A stretch of 64,000 nt of DNA from Stereum hirsutum FP-91666 SS1 (Eukaryota > Basidiomycota > Agaricomycetes > Russulales > Stereaceae). The first letter of the stretch is position 1, and each line of letters begins with the position of its first letter. Below are positions 47,030 to 57,842 of this stretch, piece by piece. The notes below the pieces were generated by a model. That model ran no database searches and had not been told where the DNA came from. It was given only the letters and a program-made list of their open reading frames with translations. Where the stretch lies: the NCBI RefSeq assembly GCF_000264905.1, contig NW_006763133.1, positions 2,923,152 to 2,987,151 of the forward strand, in the 5' to 3' direction. Both the position numbers and the translations under genes were made by a program.

Positions 47030-49798
47030 ATGCTCGCAGGCGGCTCCTCCCCACCGCGCTCAGAATCCCCCTTCACCGTCGCCCCCGCCCATTCCCAACC
47101 ACCCCCCGCCAAAAAGCGTAAAACAGGACACAACACCCACCAACGCACCTCCGCCGCCGCCTCCCCCGCTCCCTCCGACGTCGGCGGCGGCACCCCCAAC
47201 CCCAATCCCAGCACAAACCCGGGAACAGAGAACGTCCTGCTCCCATCCTCATCCTCCATAACGCCCACCCATCCCTCCCTGCTCAACCGACCCCGCCTCA
47301 CCGTCTCCCGTGGCCCGGTCTTTATCCCCATTTCTGACGCCTCACCATACAGCACCACCGACCTCGTCCCCTTGAACCGTATCGGATTCCGCTACACACC
47401 CGCCGGCGTCGCCTCGCCAGACGCGACACTCCCCTTCCGGACTATCGAGAGCGCGCCACAGAAGTGTCGCGTGAGCTGGGAAGACCGCAGTCCGTTCGTG
47501 CGGGTGACACAGGATGGACTAGGTTTGCTGGGCGATAAAGGGTTCCGGAGCGCACGGATGAACGTTCCTCTCAGGGAAGGAAAGTGGTACGTCGAGGTGA
47601 CGGTCGAACATGGTGGCGGCGCTCGCTCGCTCGACGGACCCGGGTCGTATTCGAGTCGCGAGGGCGCGCACGTCCGGCTTGGATTTGGACGACGCGAGGC
47701 ACCGTTGAACGCGCCGTGTGGATTGGACGGGTATTCGTATGGGATACGTGACAAGACGGGCGAGAAGGTCACGCTATCGCGTACGAGGCCTTATGGACGT
47801 GCATTCGGGGTGGGCGATACTATAGGGATGTACATCTCCCTCCCTCCGCTCCGTTCGCCCGTGAAGAACGACCCGCACGATCCCGCGCACCTTAAACGCG
47901 AACGCATCGCCATTGACTTCAAAGGACAGGAATACTGGGAATCCCTCGAATATCCGCAGAGTAAAGAGATGATAGCATTAATGGACACCTCGCGCTCGAA
48001 CAGGCCTACCGAGACGACCTCCCTCCCGTCCTCGACTAAGAAATCCGCAACGGTGAAGAACGTGCCCGAGCGTGGTCGGGGCTCTAAAGACGTGCCGCCC
48101 GAACCTGCCCCGATGCGTCCTCTACCGACCCTCCCGAACTCTCAGATCGCGTTCTTCGTGAATGGTGAATCGCAGGGCACCGCGTTTCGCGACCTTTACG
48201 ATTTCTGTCCGTTGCGAGCGCCGTTGGACAAGAGGAAACGGGACAGGGGTAAGAGGCTGAGGGAGGGCGCGAAGGAACATACGTTGAATCCGTTCGACGA
48301 CGGGTCGTTGGGGTATTACCCGCTCATCTCGCTCTTTAACGGTGCTCGCGTTCGTATCAACCCAGGACCTAACTTTGCGTTCCCTCCACCTCCCGACATC
48401 GACGCCACACTGAACGCCACACCCACCTCGGCTACGGGTATAGCTACAGAAAGAACCTGGCGTCCGCTCCACGAACGCTACCCCGAATACATGGACGAGC
48501 AATGGGCGATGGACAAACGCGAAGACGAGACCGCACGCACAGAAGCCACCGCCCGCGCCGTGACCGAGTCCGCCGAGGTGAAAAAGGCCGCACAGCGGGA
48601 GAAACGAAAGGCCCAGGCGGACGCGAAGAAGCAGAAGACGAAAGCAGAGGTCGATATGGAAAGGGAACGCGAGAGGGAGAGGGAGCGAGACAGAGCGAGG
48701 TCGGAGGTTTCGAGGGAGCAGTCGCAGATTCTGTCGAGGGAGCCGAGTGTGGCTCCTTCGGTTTCGGGGGTTCAGCCGGTGGGGTTGGGATTGGGACTGG
48801 GGGCGACGATGTTGAAGCAGGAGGCGGAGAGGGAGGGGAGTACGCCACCGCCGATCGCGACGTCGCATCCTGCCATCCCGTTGTCGATTCCTACCATTTC
48901 GCTCCCTACGGATTCGACGCCACCACCACCACAACCCGAACCATCTGTGCCCCTGAACACCCATCATTTCTCCCCAACTCAACATCCGCCTCAATCTCGA
49001 TCCGAACCACAACCACAACCACAACCGCAATCGCATCCCCGTTCCGACCCTCATCCACAGTACGACGACCTCGACGAAGTCCGCTTCCCCCACGGCGTTG
49101 ACGTCGAAATCATCATGCGCGACATCTCCCACTCCCATCCTCATCCCCATCCCCATCCCCATCCCCATTCTATACCTTATCCCGATCCTCCCCCCGCACC
49201 GCACACCATGTCCGTCGGCATGAGCATGAACATGAGCCAATCCTCCTCTAATCCCTCCTCCCTCAATTTCAACCACAATTCCCATTCCCATTCCAATTTC
49301 AGTTCAGGTGCTGGTCCTGGTAATGGCCCCAGTTCCGCGTACGATCCCCGTTTGGGAAGGGTAGCGGCTTCGGACGGTCCTGGGCCTAGCCCTAGTGTTA
49401 GCCTCGGTCAAGGTCAAAGTCAAGGCCAAAGTCAGAGTCAGAGTCAGAGTCAAGGTCCTGGCACTGTTATGGACTCGGCGTATTCGCCTGCTCCGACGCC
49501 TAATACGCCTGGCTCTGGCTTTCAGAGCGGGTATAATTCTGAATATGCGGATGAGCCTGATCCTGAACACGGGATAGGTGAGGTGGAGGAGGATGCGGAG
49601 GGTGAACGGAGAGAAGGACAAGGGCAACGGAGAGGGGTCGAAGAGGAGGAGGAGGAAGAGGAGGAGCAGAATGTAGGGATGATGGGTAGGGGCGGAGGGG
49701 GTGGAGTGCCAGTTGGTGGCGGTGGTGGGAGTGGTGGCGGAGGAGGGATGCAGTATCATGATCAGAGGATGGAGGTGGAGGAGGAGGAGGGTTCGTGA
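47030..49798 (+). CDS. BRE2: Bre2/Ash2-like SPRY subunit of the Set1/COMPASS complex
   Basis: A single exon of 922 codons from ATG 47030 to TGA 49796-49798. A disordered N-terminus with the basic patch PPAKKRKTGHN precedes the SPRY domain: CRVSWEDRSPFVRVTQDGLG, LLGDKGFRSARMNVPLREGK, WYVEVTVEHGGG, HVRLGFGRREAPLNAPCGLD, GYSYGIRDKTGEKVTLSRTR and FGVGDTIGMYISLPPL. It resumes after an insert as IAFFVNGESQGTAFRDLYDF and ARVRINPGPNFAFPPPPD, the signature end of Ash2/Bre2. A lysine/arginine-rich helix and about 350 residues of low-complexity tail (His-Pro, Gln-Ser and polyglycine runs) follow. Bre2 with Sdc1, Swd1 and Swd3 stimulates H3K4 methylation by Set1. The N-terminal PHD/winged-helix domains of animal ASH2L are absent, as in yeast. 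The long repetitive tail is unusual. Confidence 0.86.
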   Translation: MLAGGSSPPRSESPFTVAPAHSQPPPAKKRKTGHNTHQRTSAAASPAPSDVGGGTPNPNPSTNPGTENVLLPSSSSITPTHPSLLNRPRLTVSRGPVFIPISDASPYSTTDLVPLNRIGFRYTPAGVASPDATLPFRTIESAPQKCRVSWEDRSPFVRVTQDGLGLLGDKGFRSARMNVPLREGKWYVEVTVEHGGGARSLDGPGSYSSREGAHVRLGFGRREAPLNAPCGLDGYSYGIRDKTGEKVTLSRTRPYGRAFGVGDTIGMYISLPPLRSPVKNDPHDPAHLKRERIAIDFKGQEYWESLEYPQSKEMIALMDTSRSNRPTETTSLPSSTKKSATVKNVPERGRGSKDVPPEPAPMRPLPTLPNSQIAFFVNGESQGTAFRDLYDFCPLRAPLDKRKRDRGKRLREGAKEHTLNPFDDGSLGYYPLISLFNGARVRINPGPNFAFPPPPDIDATLNATPTSATGIATERTWRPLHERYPEYMDEQWAMDKREDETARTEATARAVTESAEVKKAAQREKRKAQADAKKQKTKAEVDMERERERERERDRARSEVSREQSQILSREPSVAPSVSGVQPVGLGLGLGATMLKQEAEREGSTPPPIATSHPAIPLSIPTISLPTDSTPPPPQPEPSVPLNTHHFSPTQHPPQSRSEPQPQPQPQSHPRSDPHPQYDDLDEVRFPHGVDVEIIMRDISHSHPHPHPHPHPHSIPYPDPPPAPHTMSVGMSMNMSQSSSNPSSLNFNHNSHSHSNFSSGAGPGNGPSSAYDPRLGRVAASDGPGPSPSVSLGQGQSQGQSQSQSQSQGPGTVMDSAYSPAPTPNTPGSGFQSGYNSEYADEPDPEHGIGEVEEDAEGERREGQGQRRGVEEEEEEEEEQNVGMMGRGGGGGVPVGGGGGSGGGGGMQYHDQRMEVEEEEGS
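49130..49172. repeat. Coding hexanucleotide tract (His-Pro repeat)
   Basis: Tandem CATCCC-type units encode alternating His-Pro in the tail of the Bre2-like protein. A related Gln-Ser tract lies near 49408-49460. Confidence 0.7.
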
Positions 49799-50162
49799 GC
49801 AATGGATTGCGATCCGCGGTATACAAAGTTTCTAGCAAGGAACCACTCATTAGGACGATTTTCGTTCTTTCACATTCATGGATTGAACAGGCCTTCCCTG
49901 CACACATATACCCTCCATACATGTACACACTATTTAACCACACTGTGACTTTGCAATGGCACACGACACGAAAACAGATCGCTGACGGCTGCACAGTGCA
50001 AACACAACGACGCCACCTGACCCGTGACGGCGACTCGCCACTTTCGCCGCGTCGCCTTGCCGGTCAGTTTCTGCGAAGTAGAACAGAATTACGATTATCT
50101 ACACAGAGTATAAGTACATTGTGTTGACGTCGTGCATAAGTGAATGAATTACAAGAGGAGTC

Positions 50163-50429
50163 CATTTTGTGCCACAAAAAGTGGTGCATATGAGCCAGGT
50201 ACGCCCAATACAATCACCGCCGCGATGGTGTATCGGATAATGCTGTCACTAAAGAATCCCGGCCACCCTCCGAAATCTTCCGAGGTCGCCGGTTCAACAC
50301 AATCCGATGCCACATCGCGGCACCCAAGCAGGCTGAGTAGCACGCTACATTGCAGGTTTAATTCCGGGCTTCCTGCGAAATAAAAAACCCGAGTGGCTCA
50401 GTCTGCACACGGTGGTACTTTTTTTTTTT
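50163..50429 (+). repeat. Structured short repeat, copy 2 (SINE-like)
   Basis: This copy shows every conserved feature: the arm GCCGCGATG (50219-50227) pairs with CATCGCGGC (50313-50321), an inner ATCGGAT pairs with ATCCGAT, and a GTAG..CTAC hairpin, a GCAGG..CCTGC hairpin and an 11-T run at 50419-50429 follow. TGGTGTATCGG resembles a Pol III A box, and GGTTCAACAC or GGTTTAATTCC a B box, but these are weak matches. Confidence 0.75.
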
Positions 50430-50666
50430 CGGATTTGAGGCCAAGTTTCGAATTGATCATGAAGGACGTGCCCGCGTCGAAAGCTGTCGGAGTGACTTGT
50501 GAATCAGTTGGGCCACATCCTGGCGGCAGAACAGCGACCTGCCACTTTCGCCGCGTCGCCTTGCCGGTCAGTCTAGCTGGGGCGAAGTAGAACAAAATTA
50601 AAATCATCTACATAATACAGACTATACATTGTGTCGTGCATGAGTGAATGAATGGCGGGAGGAGAC

Positions 50667-50931
50667 CATTTTGTGCCACAAAAGTGGTGCATATAATCCA
50701 GGTACGCCCAATACAATCACCGCCGCGATGGTGTATCGGATATTGCTGTCACAAAAGTAATCCCGACGAACTTCCGAACTCTTCCGAGGTCGTCGGTTCA
50801 ACACAGTCCGATGCCACATCGCGGCACCCGATGCAGGCTGAGTAGCACGCTACATTGCAGGTTTAATTCCGGGCTTCCTGCGAATGAAAAAACCCGAGTG
50901 GCTCAGTCTGCACATGGTGGATTTTTTTTTT
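50667..50931 (+). repeat. Structured short repeat, copy 3 (SINE-like)
   Basis: Closely similar to copy 2. In the inner stem an A-T pair becomes a G-T wobble (GTCCGAT instead of ATCCGAT), so pairing is kept. It ends with a 10-T run at 50922-50931. Confidence 0.75.
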
Positions 50932-51010
50932 GGATTTGAGGCTAAGTTTCGAATTGAAGGACGTGCACGCGTCGAAAGCTGTCGGATTTGCGAGTCAGTT
51001 GAGGCCACAC

Positions 51011-51519
51011 AGAGGTAGTAGACAGATGGTCAATCCACAAAATCAAAGCCAACTGGGTTTGGTTATCTCGACTTGCATAAGTTAAGGGTATCCTTTGGGT
51101 GTCGGGGTCGTCAGTATACAGTGTGCTGTTCCTCGGAAGGAAAGGTTAGGAGGGTAGCATGTCGAGTTATAGAATGCAATGCAAAGGAGTCAGGGTGAAA
51201 GATTGCGTATGGAGATAGCTTGTGAAGACGAGAGGTAGGACTGATATTCGAACCTCAAAAAAATCAAGACTCATAGACACCGAATAGCTTGAATAGAGAA
51301 CGGGAGCGAAAGCAAAGCGAGAGACGAGGCACATTAGATGGAAATGAAAAGAGGGAGAGAAGTTGATAATAAATACTAAAATTGAGCGAGGGGTCATACG
51401 TAGAGTAAGTGAGAAACGGTTGCTGAATGGACTGCACTGAACAGAAAGTGTGCGCGTCATATTTTTTTTCTGAGCGAGGGAATGAACAAGGACCGACATT
51501 TCTTCAGCGGTGTTGTGGT
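51011..51519. other. 3' flank of the PhoD-like gene
   Basis: About 500 bp after the tandem repeat and before the stop of the leftward phosphatase gene. Only short random frames were found. Confidence 0.4.
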
Positions 51520-54500
51520 TCAGGCTATAGGCTGCCATTTCGGAGCAGGAGCCCTGGTCACATAACTAGAAACAACATATCACGGTTAGGACGTAGTGCT
51601 TTTCTGGCCATAAAGTGGGGACACGAAGGCAGTGATACGTACCCAATAGTCTCCCCATTCCCCTTCTCCTTCTCCACCCGAATATCGAAAATGAAGTCCC
51701 CAGTGTGGTCATCATAGACAATACTACACCAGTTTCGACGGCCCATGATGAACTTGTTCTTGTTGTTCGTGCCGTTGGTGTCCTTGTCGAAGATTGGCAT
51801 CTAGAAATGTTTAGACGTCGTCAGTACGGAGAAACCCGTTCAATAGAAGGGACCGATATACCATTGTCTCGTCGGTATCGCAGTAGTGCATCGTCCGATG
51901 TGTCTTGGTCGACAACTGGCCTACAAGAGCGAGCACGCCTGCAGGAGGTCTACAGGGGGATAATCATCAGATACGAACTTCGTCTGCTAATGACATATTA
52001 GCTTACGGTGTATTCACAATAGCACCTATGCAAACGTAAAACCACGCCACTTCAGTACCAACTCCCGTTGCCTCAACAAAAATAAAGGATACGTACTGGA
52101 TACGATGTTCAACATATACCTATAGTCCTGCTCGGGCGGGACATCAACGGCCTTCTTCCTCGTTAGCGTCTTCAGCACGCCGACCGCCGCACAATGGACG
52201 TCGCCTGATACGAATGTAATACGGATACGTCGACGAATGGCGAGCTGTTGTAGTTGTTCGAGGAACCAGTTGCGTTCGGTCTGAGAGTGGAGAAGGCGGT
52301 GGTGTAGTCTATCAGTGCCCCATCATACTGAATACGGGTGAGCTATAGAGCTACCTTGTGGTGCTTTGATGTCCAATGGTCATTCTGCGAACAGAGAGGG
52401 GACGACTTGAGTTCGAGATATGCAGTTAGGATGAGAAGAGAACGAACCAGGTCATCCAACAATTCAGCATCCGCGTTAAATTTGTTCACGAAGCCTTTGA
52501 GCCCCAATGATCCAGAGCGTCCCAATGACACAAGGGGGTTCAACTTTGACGACAACATCGTCTCCAAGAAGACCATCCGAGGATATGCGATCGGGATACC
52601 TGCATACAATTTGAATTCAACTTCATAGCTCTAGGAACTGATTGAGGAACAATGTACCAAGTTGAACAATCAAATGTTCGACATGCCGTGGAAGAGCCTG
52701 CAACCTATCAAATACCTTACGGTACTCCATCTCACTACATACCTGGCTCAACTTCCTCTCCGCTCTACACGGCAACAATGCGCATTCTATAAGCCAGCAA
52801 AAAAAAAGGCGAGAGAGGAGAGTCATATGACTAGTACTACGTACCGACAATCGAGCATAAGGCAATAACTTGTTGGCCCAATGTATGATAGGAAAGAGTG
52901 GGAAGGGAATGGGATGAACGGGCCTCGTTGGCCTATGATGAGAGACTTGTTGAGATGGGACCCTGGTGCGTCATCTAGTCCGTCAAGGCTCGCTGTGAAT
53001 TTGCAAGCGAAACCCGAGAGTCAGTATACGGTATTGCGTAGGGACAATGACGCAGACGCACGGTTGATGAAGCACTGGAAAATAAGGAAGAACCAGTATC
53101 CTCGCGCGCCGATCCTATAATTTGAGTTGAGCAATGGTCACATAAAATACAATCAAACTCAGAAGTCATACGTGTTGAAGACCTGAGCTTGCTGTAGCGC
53201 GTCAGGATCTGTCCAGTCGACCGTCAGTGAATGATTTACTGGCCAAGGAAAAGGTTGGGGTGACAAGGTGTTGTAGAAGGCGCACGTACAACTTCCGAAT
53301 CCGTCAATCTTGTATGGTTTTCTGGTCAACCAAGTCAAACGTACAAAGTGACGATCAAGGGCTCACCAGATCTGGTCATGCGGCAGGGTCAATAAGAGGA
53401 ATACAGATCGGTTTGAGTAGCTTCAAGGTACGCACCGTGGTCATCTACACCAAGAACGAGAATATCGACACTTTTCAGCAAGGAGCGCGGCACGATAACC
53501 TAAGTAGTCGAGCGCACCACACATATTCATCATAGGTCTGGTGTGGGAGCGATCGTTCCATAAGTAGGTGACCAAGTCAAACCAATCAGGTATACACGTA
53601 CATTGAACTGTTCGCTCTCGCAAAGGCGCCACTCCGGAATACTTGGCAGTAATGATTAAAGTAGAACCGATCGATAGCGAGGGCCATCTCCTCTGTCAGA
53701 GTGTAGTTCATCTTGTCCTCCGGCTTGGCTTGTGTCACCCAGTCTTGCATCTCGGGCTCTCGTGTAAGACTGCATGAACAAAACATACGTCATGTCTCAG
53801 TCCAAAGGTCATGGTATGGGAAGACTAAGAGAAACGTACCCATCACAGTAAAGTTGGTCTCCCCCGCCGACCAAGGCGTGGAATGGACGCTCGTCATGCT
53901 TGGCGAGAAGGTCCACCCATACTGGGTCGTAACCAGTTTGGAAACCTGGTCCGCGGAAGTCATCGGGGTTGACACCAGCACTGAAACCATTACACTGTGA
54001 CGAGAACTGTCAGTGAACAGCGAGAGGTCGTAGAAGGGCATTGTTGGACGAGTTCGGACTGACGGAATAAGCAGCAAGGCGCATAGTCTGTTGACGACCC
54101 GGAACAAAGAAATTCAACTCGATCCCATGGTTGATGCTATACCGAATCTTCATCTCCTTATCCCCGAGTGGAATCTCAATGAGAAATCTCCAGAACGTGA
54201 ACGACCTGAAACGCCCACACCCACATACCAAGACTTACCACTCAGCAAAAACATAAGCAAGCATGAGTAAGATCCGAGACTTACCCTGCGTTCCCCACGT
54301 AGGCCCACAATTCTTGTCCAGGTACGGTCTCCTTGCGTGCTTGGGGACTTTGATACATGTGGCCGTCGTCAGTCGGGCTTTGAGAGAACGAAGGCGCCAT
54401 GGGGTCTGCGGGATGGGGACCAAGGTCGTAGGTGGACTTGCCCTGCCCGCTAAGACTTTGCTTGACACGATGAACAGGTCTGAAGTTCGGTCCGGTGGGA

Positions 54501-55101
54501 TCCCATTCGTAAGTGAGCATAGGATTGGGTTCGTACGTCGAACCGGCGTCCACCGCTGCAAGACGTTCACCGTCAACAATCTTACTCGCGTCCATCGTGA
54601 TAGAAGAGCCACTCACTAACAATCATAGCAGCACCACGCCACACACCCCTTTCATCAACAGTATCATATCTCAAGAGCGGTCCACACATGAACTGCAAAT
54701 TCGGATGCATCTTCGCTACCTTGAAGTGTTGAGACCTCTCCGCAGCAGTCATTTGCGTCAAATCCGACTGCAGCGATGTCCTCGACTGCTTCGGAGGAAC
54801 AGGAGGAGGTGGGCCATTTCCATTCGCGTCTGGTTGCGGAAAGTGATAGCTTTGGTGGTGAGAATAGCGACCTGTAGGGATGGGTGAAGGCTGGGGAGCA
54901 AAGCCACCGATGAAGCTTTCGTTCATGGGTTGGACTTGCTCTGTGGGCTGGTAGTGTCCATCTGGGCCCCTTACTGGGTGTCGACCTTGAGTTTGCTTTC
55001 GAACACAACAACGTTACATTTTCATATCCGTGTGAGCTATGAAGCGGTGTATTCAAGGAAACATCAGACGTACCTCTGCCGCTCGTCGACGTGCGTGCCA
55101 T
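51520..55101 (-). CDS. PhoD-like metallophosphatase domain protein
   Basis: Exon 1 starts at ATG 55101-55099 (MARTSTSGR) and joins a Gly/Pro-rich exon with GRHPVRGPDGHYQPTEQVQP and MNESFIGGFAPQPSPIPTGR. The N-terminal beta-rich part reads LQFMCGPLLRYDTVDERGVW, STYEPNPMLTYEWDPTGPNF, SFTFWRFLIEIPLGDKEMKI and YSINHGIELNFFVPGRQQTM. The phosphatase core follows: CNGFSAG, FHALVGGGDQLYCDGL with the metal-binding Asp, FYFNHYCQVF, a DDHD exon, IDGFGS, LLDCRAERKLSQV and, near the end, RIRITFVSGDVHCAAVGVLK with the metal-binding His. The tail is GRRNWCSIVYDDHTGDFIFD and APAPKWQPIA before TGA 51520-51522. This is the fungal family of cytosolic PhoD-like proteins; the substrate is unknown. There are well over ten introns. 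Confidence 0.86.
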
Positions 55102-55748
55102 CCTGGATCATCCATGATGTGTTCGAAGGCTTAAAATCAAAGTTGGAGGGAGGAAAGAACGTGCAGGAAGTGCTAGCGAAGCAGAGGAGAGAGTGTATGT
55201 GGAGAAGACCAGCGTCAGAAACAACCGCAGATTTGTCGCCCAATTCGCCAAGCAGAAGCGGAAGGAGACGTCGCGTAGCCCGGCTCTCGGCAATCGCTGA
55301 CATCAGACTTGGCTGCCGTCGGCCCATCTGAGATCACAGCGCTCGGGTTCATATTTCCCAGGAGTTCACAGCAGAAGAGGACGTCGAGGCTCGCGAGGAC
55401 GACGAGCAGCATGGCGGACAACGGTCAGCGTTGACGATGGGGCGTTTATAGCAGCTCGTTACCATCGCGTCGGGTGCCTCTGTAAAGTAACCGGCAGCAC
55501 GCGATGGGAGAACGTTCGATGAACGGCAAGATTGACGGATGACGGTATTGTGACGACGCTCCACCGTCGTTCCGACCTTGCTCGTTCCTGAAGAAACTGA
55601 ATTGTCAGAGCAGCCAGCGCTCAGAACAATATATTCCATTATTAGGTATCATTAGTTGATCCAAGTGAAAAAGAAAGATCGTCTCAAATTGTCGTTCCCT
55701 CTTGCCTGACACGTACAACCCTCAAACTGCAACGACACGTACACCGCT
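55102..55748. promoter_or_regulatory. Spacer between CAP and PhoD-like genes
   Basis: 647 bp between two minus-strand genes; it should hold the PhoD-like promoter and the CAP 3' UTR. A 96-codon minus frame (55349-55639) is Ser/Cys-rich and unrecognised. Confidence 0.4.
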
Positions 55749-57842
55749 CTAACCGACATGTTCCACAACGCTAGTCTCCAACTTCCCTCCCACAACCTTC
55801 GTCATCAACATCTCCGGCATCGCCTTCTCCTCAAAGACACCATCCTCCTCACCCTCGACAGGCAAGTTCACATTGATGCTACTGCACTTCGCCGTCGTGA
55901 TCTCCACGCCGAGACAATCCTTGCTCAAGAAGATCTGGCCAGAGTCGGTAGAGTCGAGTTGGATGGTGGGAGCGTTGCCGGTGATTTGCAGGGTGAAGGA
56001 AGGGGAGTTGGTAACGGAGACCGTGGAGACGACCGATTCGACGAGGACAGAGGTTTTGTTACAGTTTGCTATTCGAGAAGAACGGGTATCAGTAGAGTGT
56101 ACGGGAAAAGTTGAAGGTCCCCCGACCTATCGTGACAGCGTTGACCTTGCCCTTGATGACAATGGTCGCCCGCTTACAACCATACAAGTTGACCGTCTGG
56201 TTCATCTCCACATTTTCCACGTCCAACCTGGACACATCTTCTTGGTATTCCTGTTGGAGATACACGTTGGTCATTGGCTCAACAGCGACACAAACCAATA
56301 TCAAGACTCACGATGACCCATTTGTTGCCCTCAAGCGCGAATTTAGACGGCTTCTTGCCCGCGAGTGCCTGAGGCTTCGTAGGCTTTGTGGGCCGTTTCG
56401 GCGCTGGACTCACCGTCAATCACCAACGAGCAACAAAATTTCAGAAAGCACTCACCTGCAGCCGGTGAAGTCGAGGCAGGCACGACGCTACTCGCTCTCA
56501 ACGTAGGGTTCTTGTGGGTCATCTCACTCTTATCCACTTTCCTAAGACCCTTTGTCACGTCGGCACCCTTGCTGAGATCAGCGAACAGTGCAGCATGGCC
56601 ACCTGCAGGTGCTGCAGGTGCAGATCCTGCGGGTGGAGGTGGAGGAGGACCGGGTGGCGGTGGAGGGGGAGGTGGGGGAGGAGGGCCTCCTGCTGGTGCG
56701 GCAGGGGGGGCCGATGACGCGGACTTCGACTGGTATTCTGCCAAAGCCAATCCCTGTGGAAGTTATCAGCAGGAGGAAGCAAGGTGCAATGCTACGCTAG
56801 TGACATGCCTTCGGATTCCATGTCAAACCGGTCATGTGGAATTCTTTGATGTAGCTCTTCAACGCAGGGAAGATACCCATGTAAGCCCGAACCCATTCTA
56901 CATGCTTTCCGCCCCTATTTAGTCCATTATACTTTAGTAGGATGGACTCAGGACGTGGACGGGTGTCTACCTACTCTGGCTTCTCCTTGAACGTCTTGAT
57001 GAGGCGATTTCCATAAAACTGGGTAGACTCCTCAACGCCGGTCACGTATGGCAAGGGTTTAGTCTACCATCCGTGGTTAATTGTATCGCATTTTAACAAG
57101 TGCACATCGATGATTCGAAAGTTAGACGGACGCACGTTAACAATCCAACCGACTGCAGGCGAGCTCTCAGCAAGCACAGCCATATGGTCCCAGTAATCCC
57201 TATCCTTCTTATTCTTCGACTTCAAGTCTCCCAGCTTGATGATATCCTCGTTCAAACTCGCGATGAGCGCCTGGAGTGCCTTGTCGTCCGGTTTCTTACA
57301 GGACCCAGCAGTCTTGACTATATCCGCCGATGCAACCCAGATGCGTTCGGCCAACTTCGTCTACAGACAGGAGTGTAAATAAGCAGTGTATCAGAGCAAT
57401 AAACTAACACAAATACAGGAAATATGGAGCTGAAGAACTTGAACGAAGCGCACCTGTTCCTGCATAGCTTCCACACCCTCCGAGATACTACCTAGTAGCT
57501 TCAGCGCAGGTTGAATCTTCTCATCTACAATCTGTTGGAACACGGCCACATGTGGTAGTTCGTCGATCTCTACTGCTGCAGGACGGGTAGGAGCAGGCTG
57601 CGAGGATGGAGCAGAGCCAGTGGTCGAAGCTGGTAGTGCACCCGGCTGTGCAGCGATACCGGGAAACGACGCAGCGAGGTCCTCTAAACGGGAGGTAACA
57701 GCCTCTAACCTAGTAAGAGCGATATCCATGAGATATGTGCGCAACTGGTAGATATTGTGACGGTAAAGCTGAGGCAAGTACAATGAAGAAAGGACGTGTA
57801 CCGTCTAAGAGCGGTGCCCATATTATTACCGCTATTCGCCAT
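55749..57842 (-). CDS. SRV2: Adenylyl cyclase-associated protein (CAP/Srv2)
   Basis: ATG 57842-57840 opens MANSGNNMGTALRR; the next exon has LTRLEAVTSRLEDLA, the conserved N-terminal motif (RLE-x-xTSRLED) that binds adenylyl cyclase. The helical folded domain follows: PHVAVFQQIVDEKIQPALKL, RIWVASADIVKTAG, PDDKALQALIASLNEDIIKL, DRDYWDHMAVLAESSPAVGW, PLPYVTGVEESTQFYGNR and WVRAYMGIFPALKSYIKEFH. A polyproline stretch (about 56640-56690) and a WH2-like part with KGLRKVDKSEMTHKNPTLR come next. The C-terminal CARP beta-helix reads GNKWVIVEYQEDVSRLDVEN, NLYGCKRATIVIKGKVNAV and TAKCSSINVNLPVEGEE, ending VVEHVG and TAG 55749-55751. CAP recycles actin monomers with cofilin and couples Ras to adenylyl cyclase. 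The architecture is complete. Confidence 0.96.

Larger units (their letters stand above)
50037..51010 (+). repeat. Tandem duplication of a 504-bp unit
   Basis: Two direct units, 50037-50540 and 50541 to about 51010, both begin GCCACTTTCGCCGCGTCGCC, continue through GAAGTAGAACA and the structured repeat, and end in CGTCGAAAGCTGTCGGA and a TCAGTTG..GCCACA stretch. They differ by scattered substitutions and small gaps, so the duplication is not recent. The unit contains one structured element plus about 130 bp before and 110 bp after it. No long open frame is conserved between units. Confidence 0.85.

Noticed and set aside
48122..49291. 389-codon open frame on the minus strand inside the Bre2-like gene
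   Set aside because: It is fully antisense to a well-supported coding exon; its Arg/Gly/Met-rich repetitive translation is what the complement of the low-complexity tail gives.
50219..50321. A true tRNA gene at the paired GCCGCGA/TCGCGGC arms
   Set aside because: The arms look like an acceptor stem, but no proper T arm directly precedes the 3' strand and no seven-base anticodon loop can be drawn; it is better called a tRNA-like or SINE-like fold.
50149..50845. Short open frames of 60-80 codons inside the repeat block
   Set aside because: They are not conserved between the tandem units and follow the structured repeat rather than a protein.
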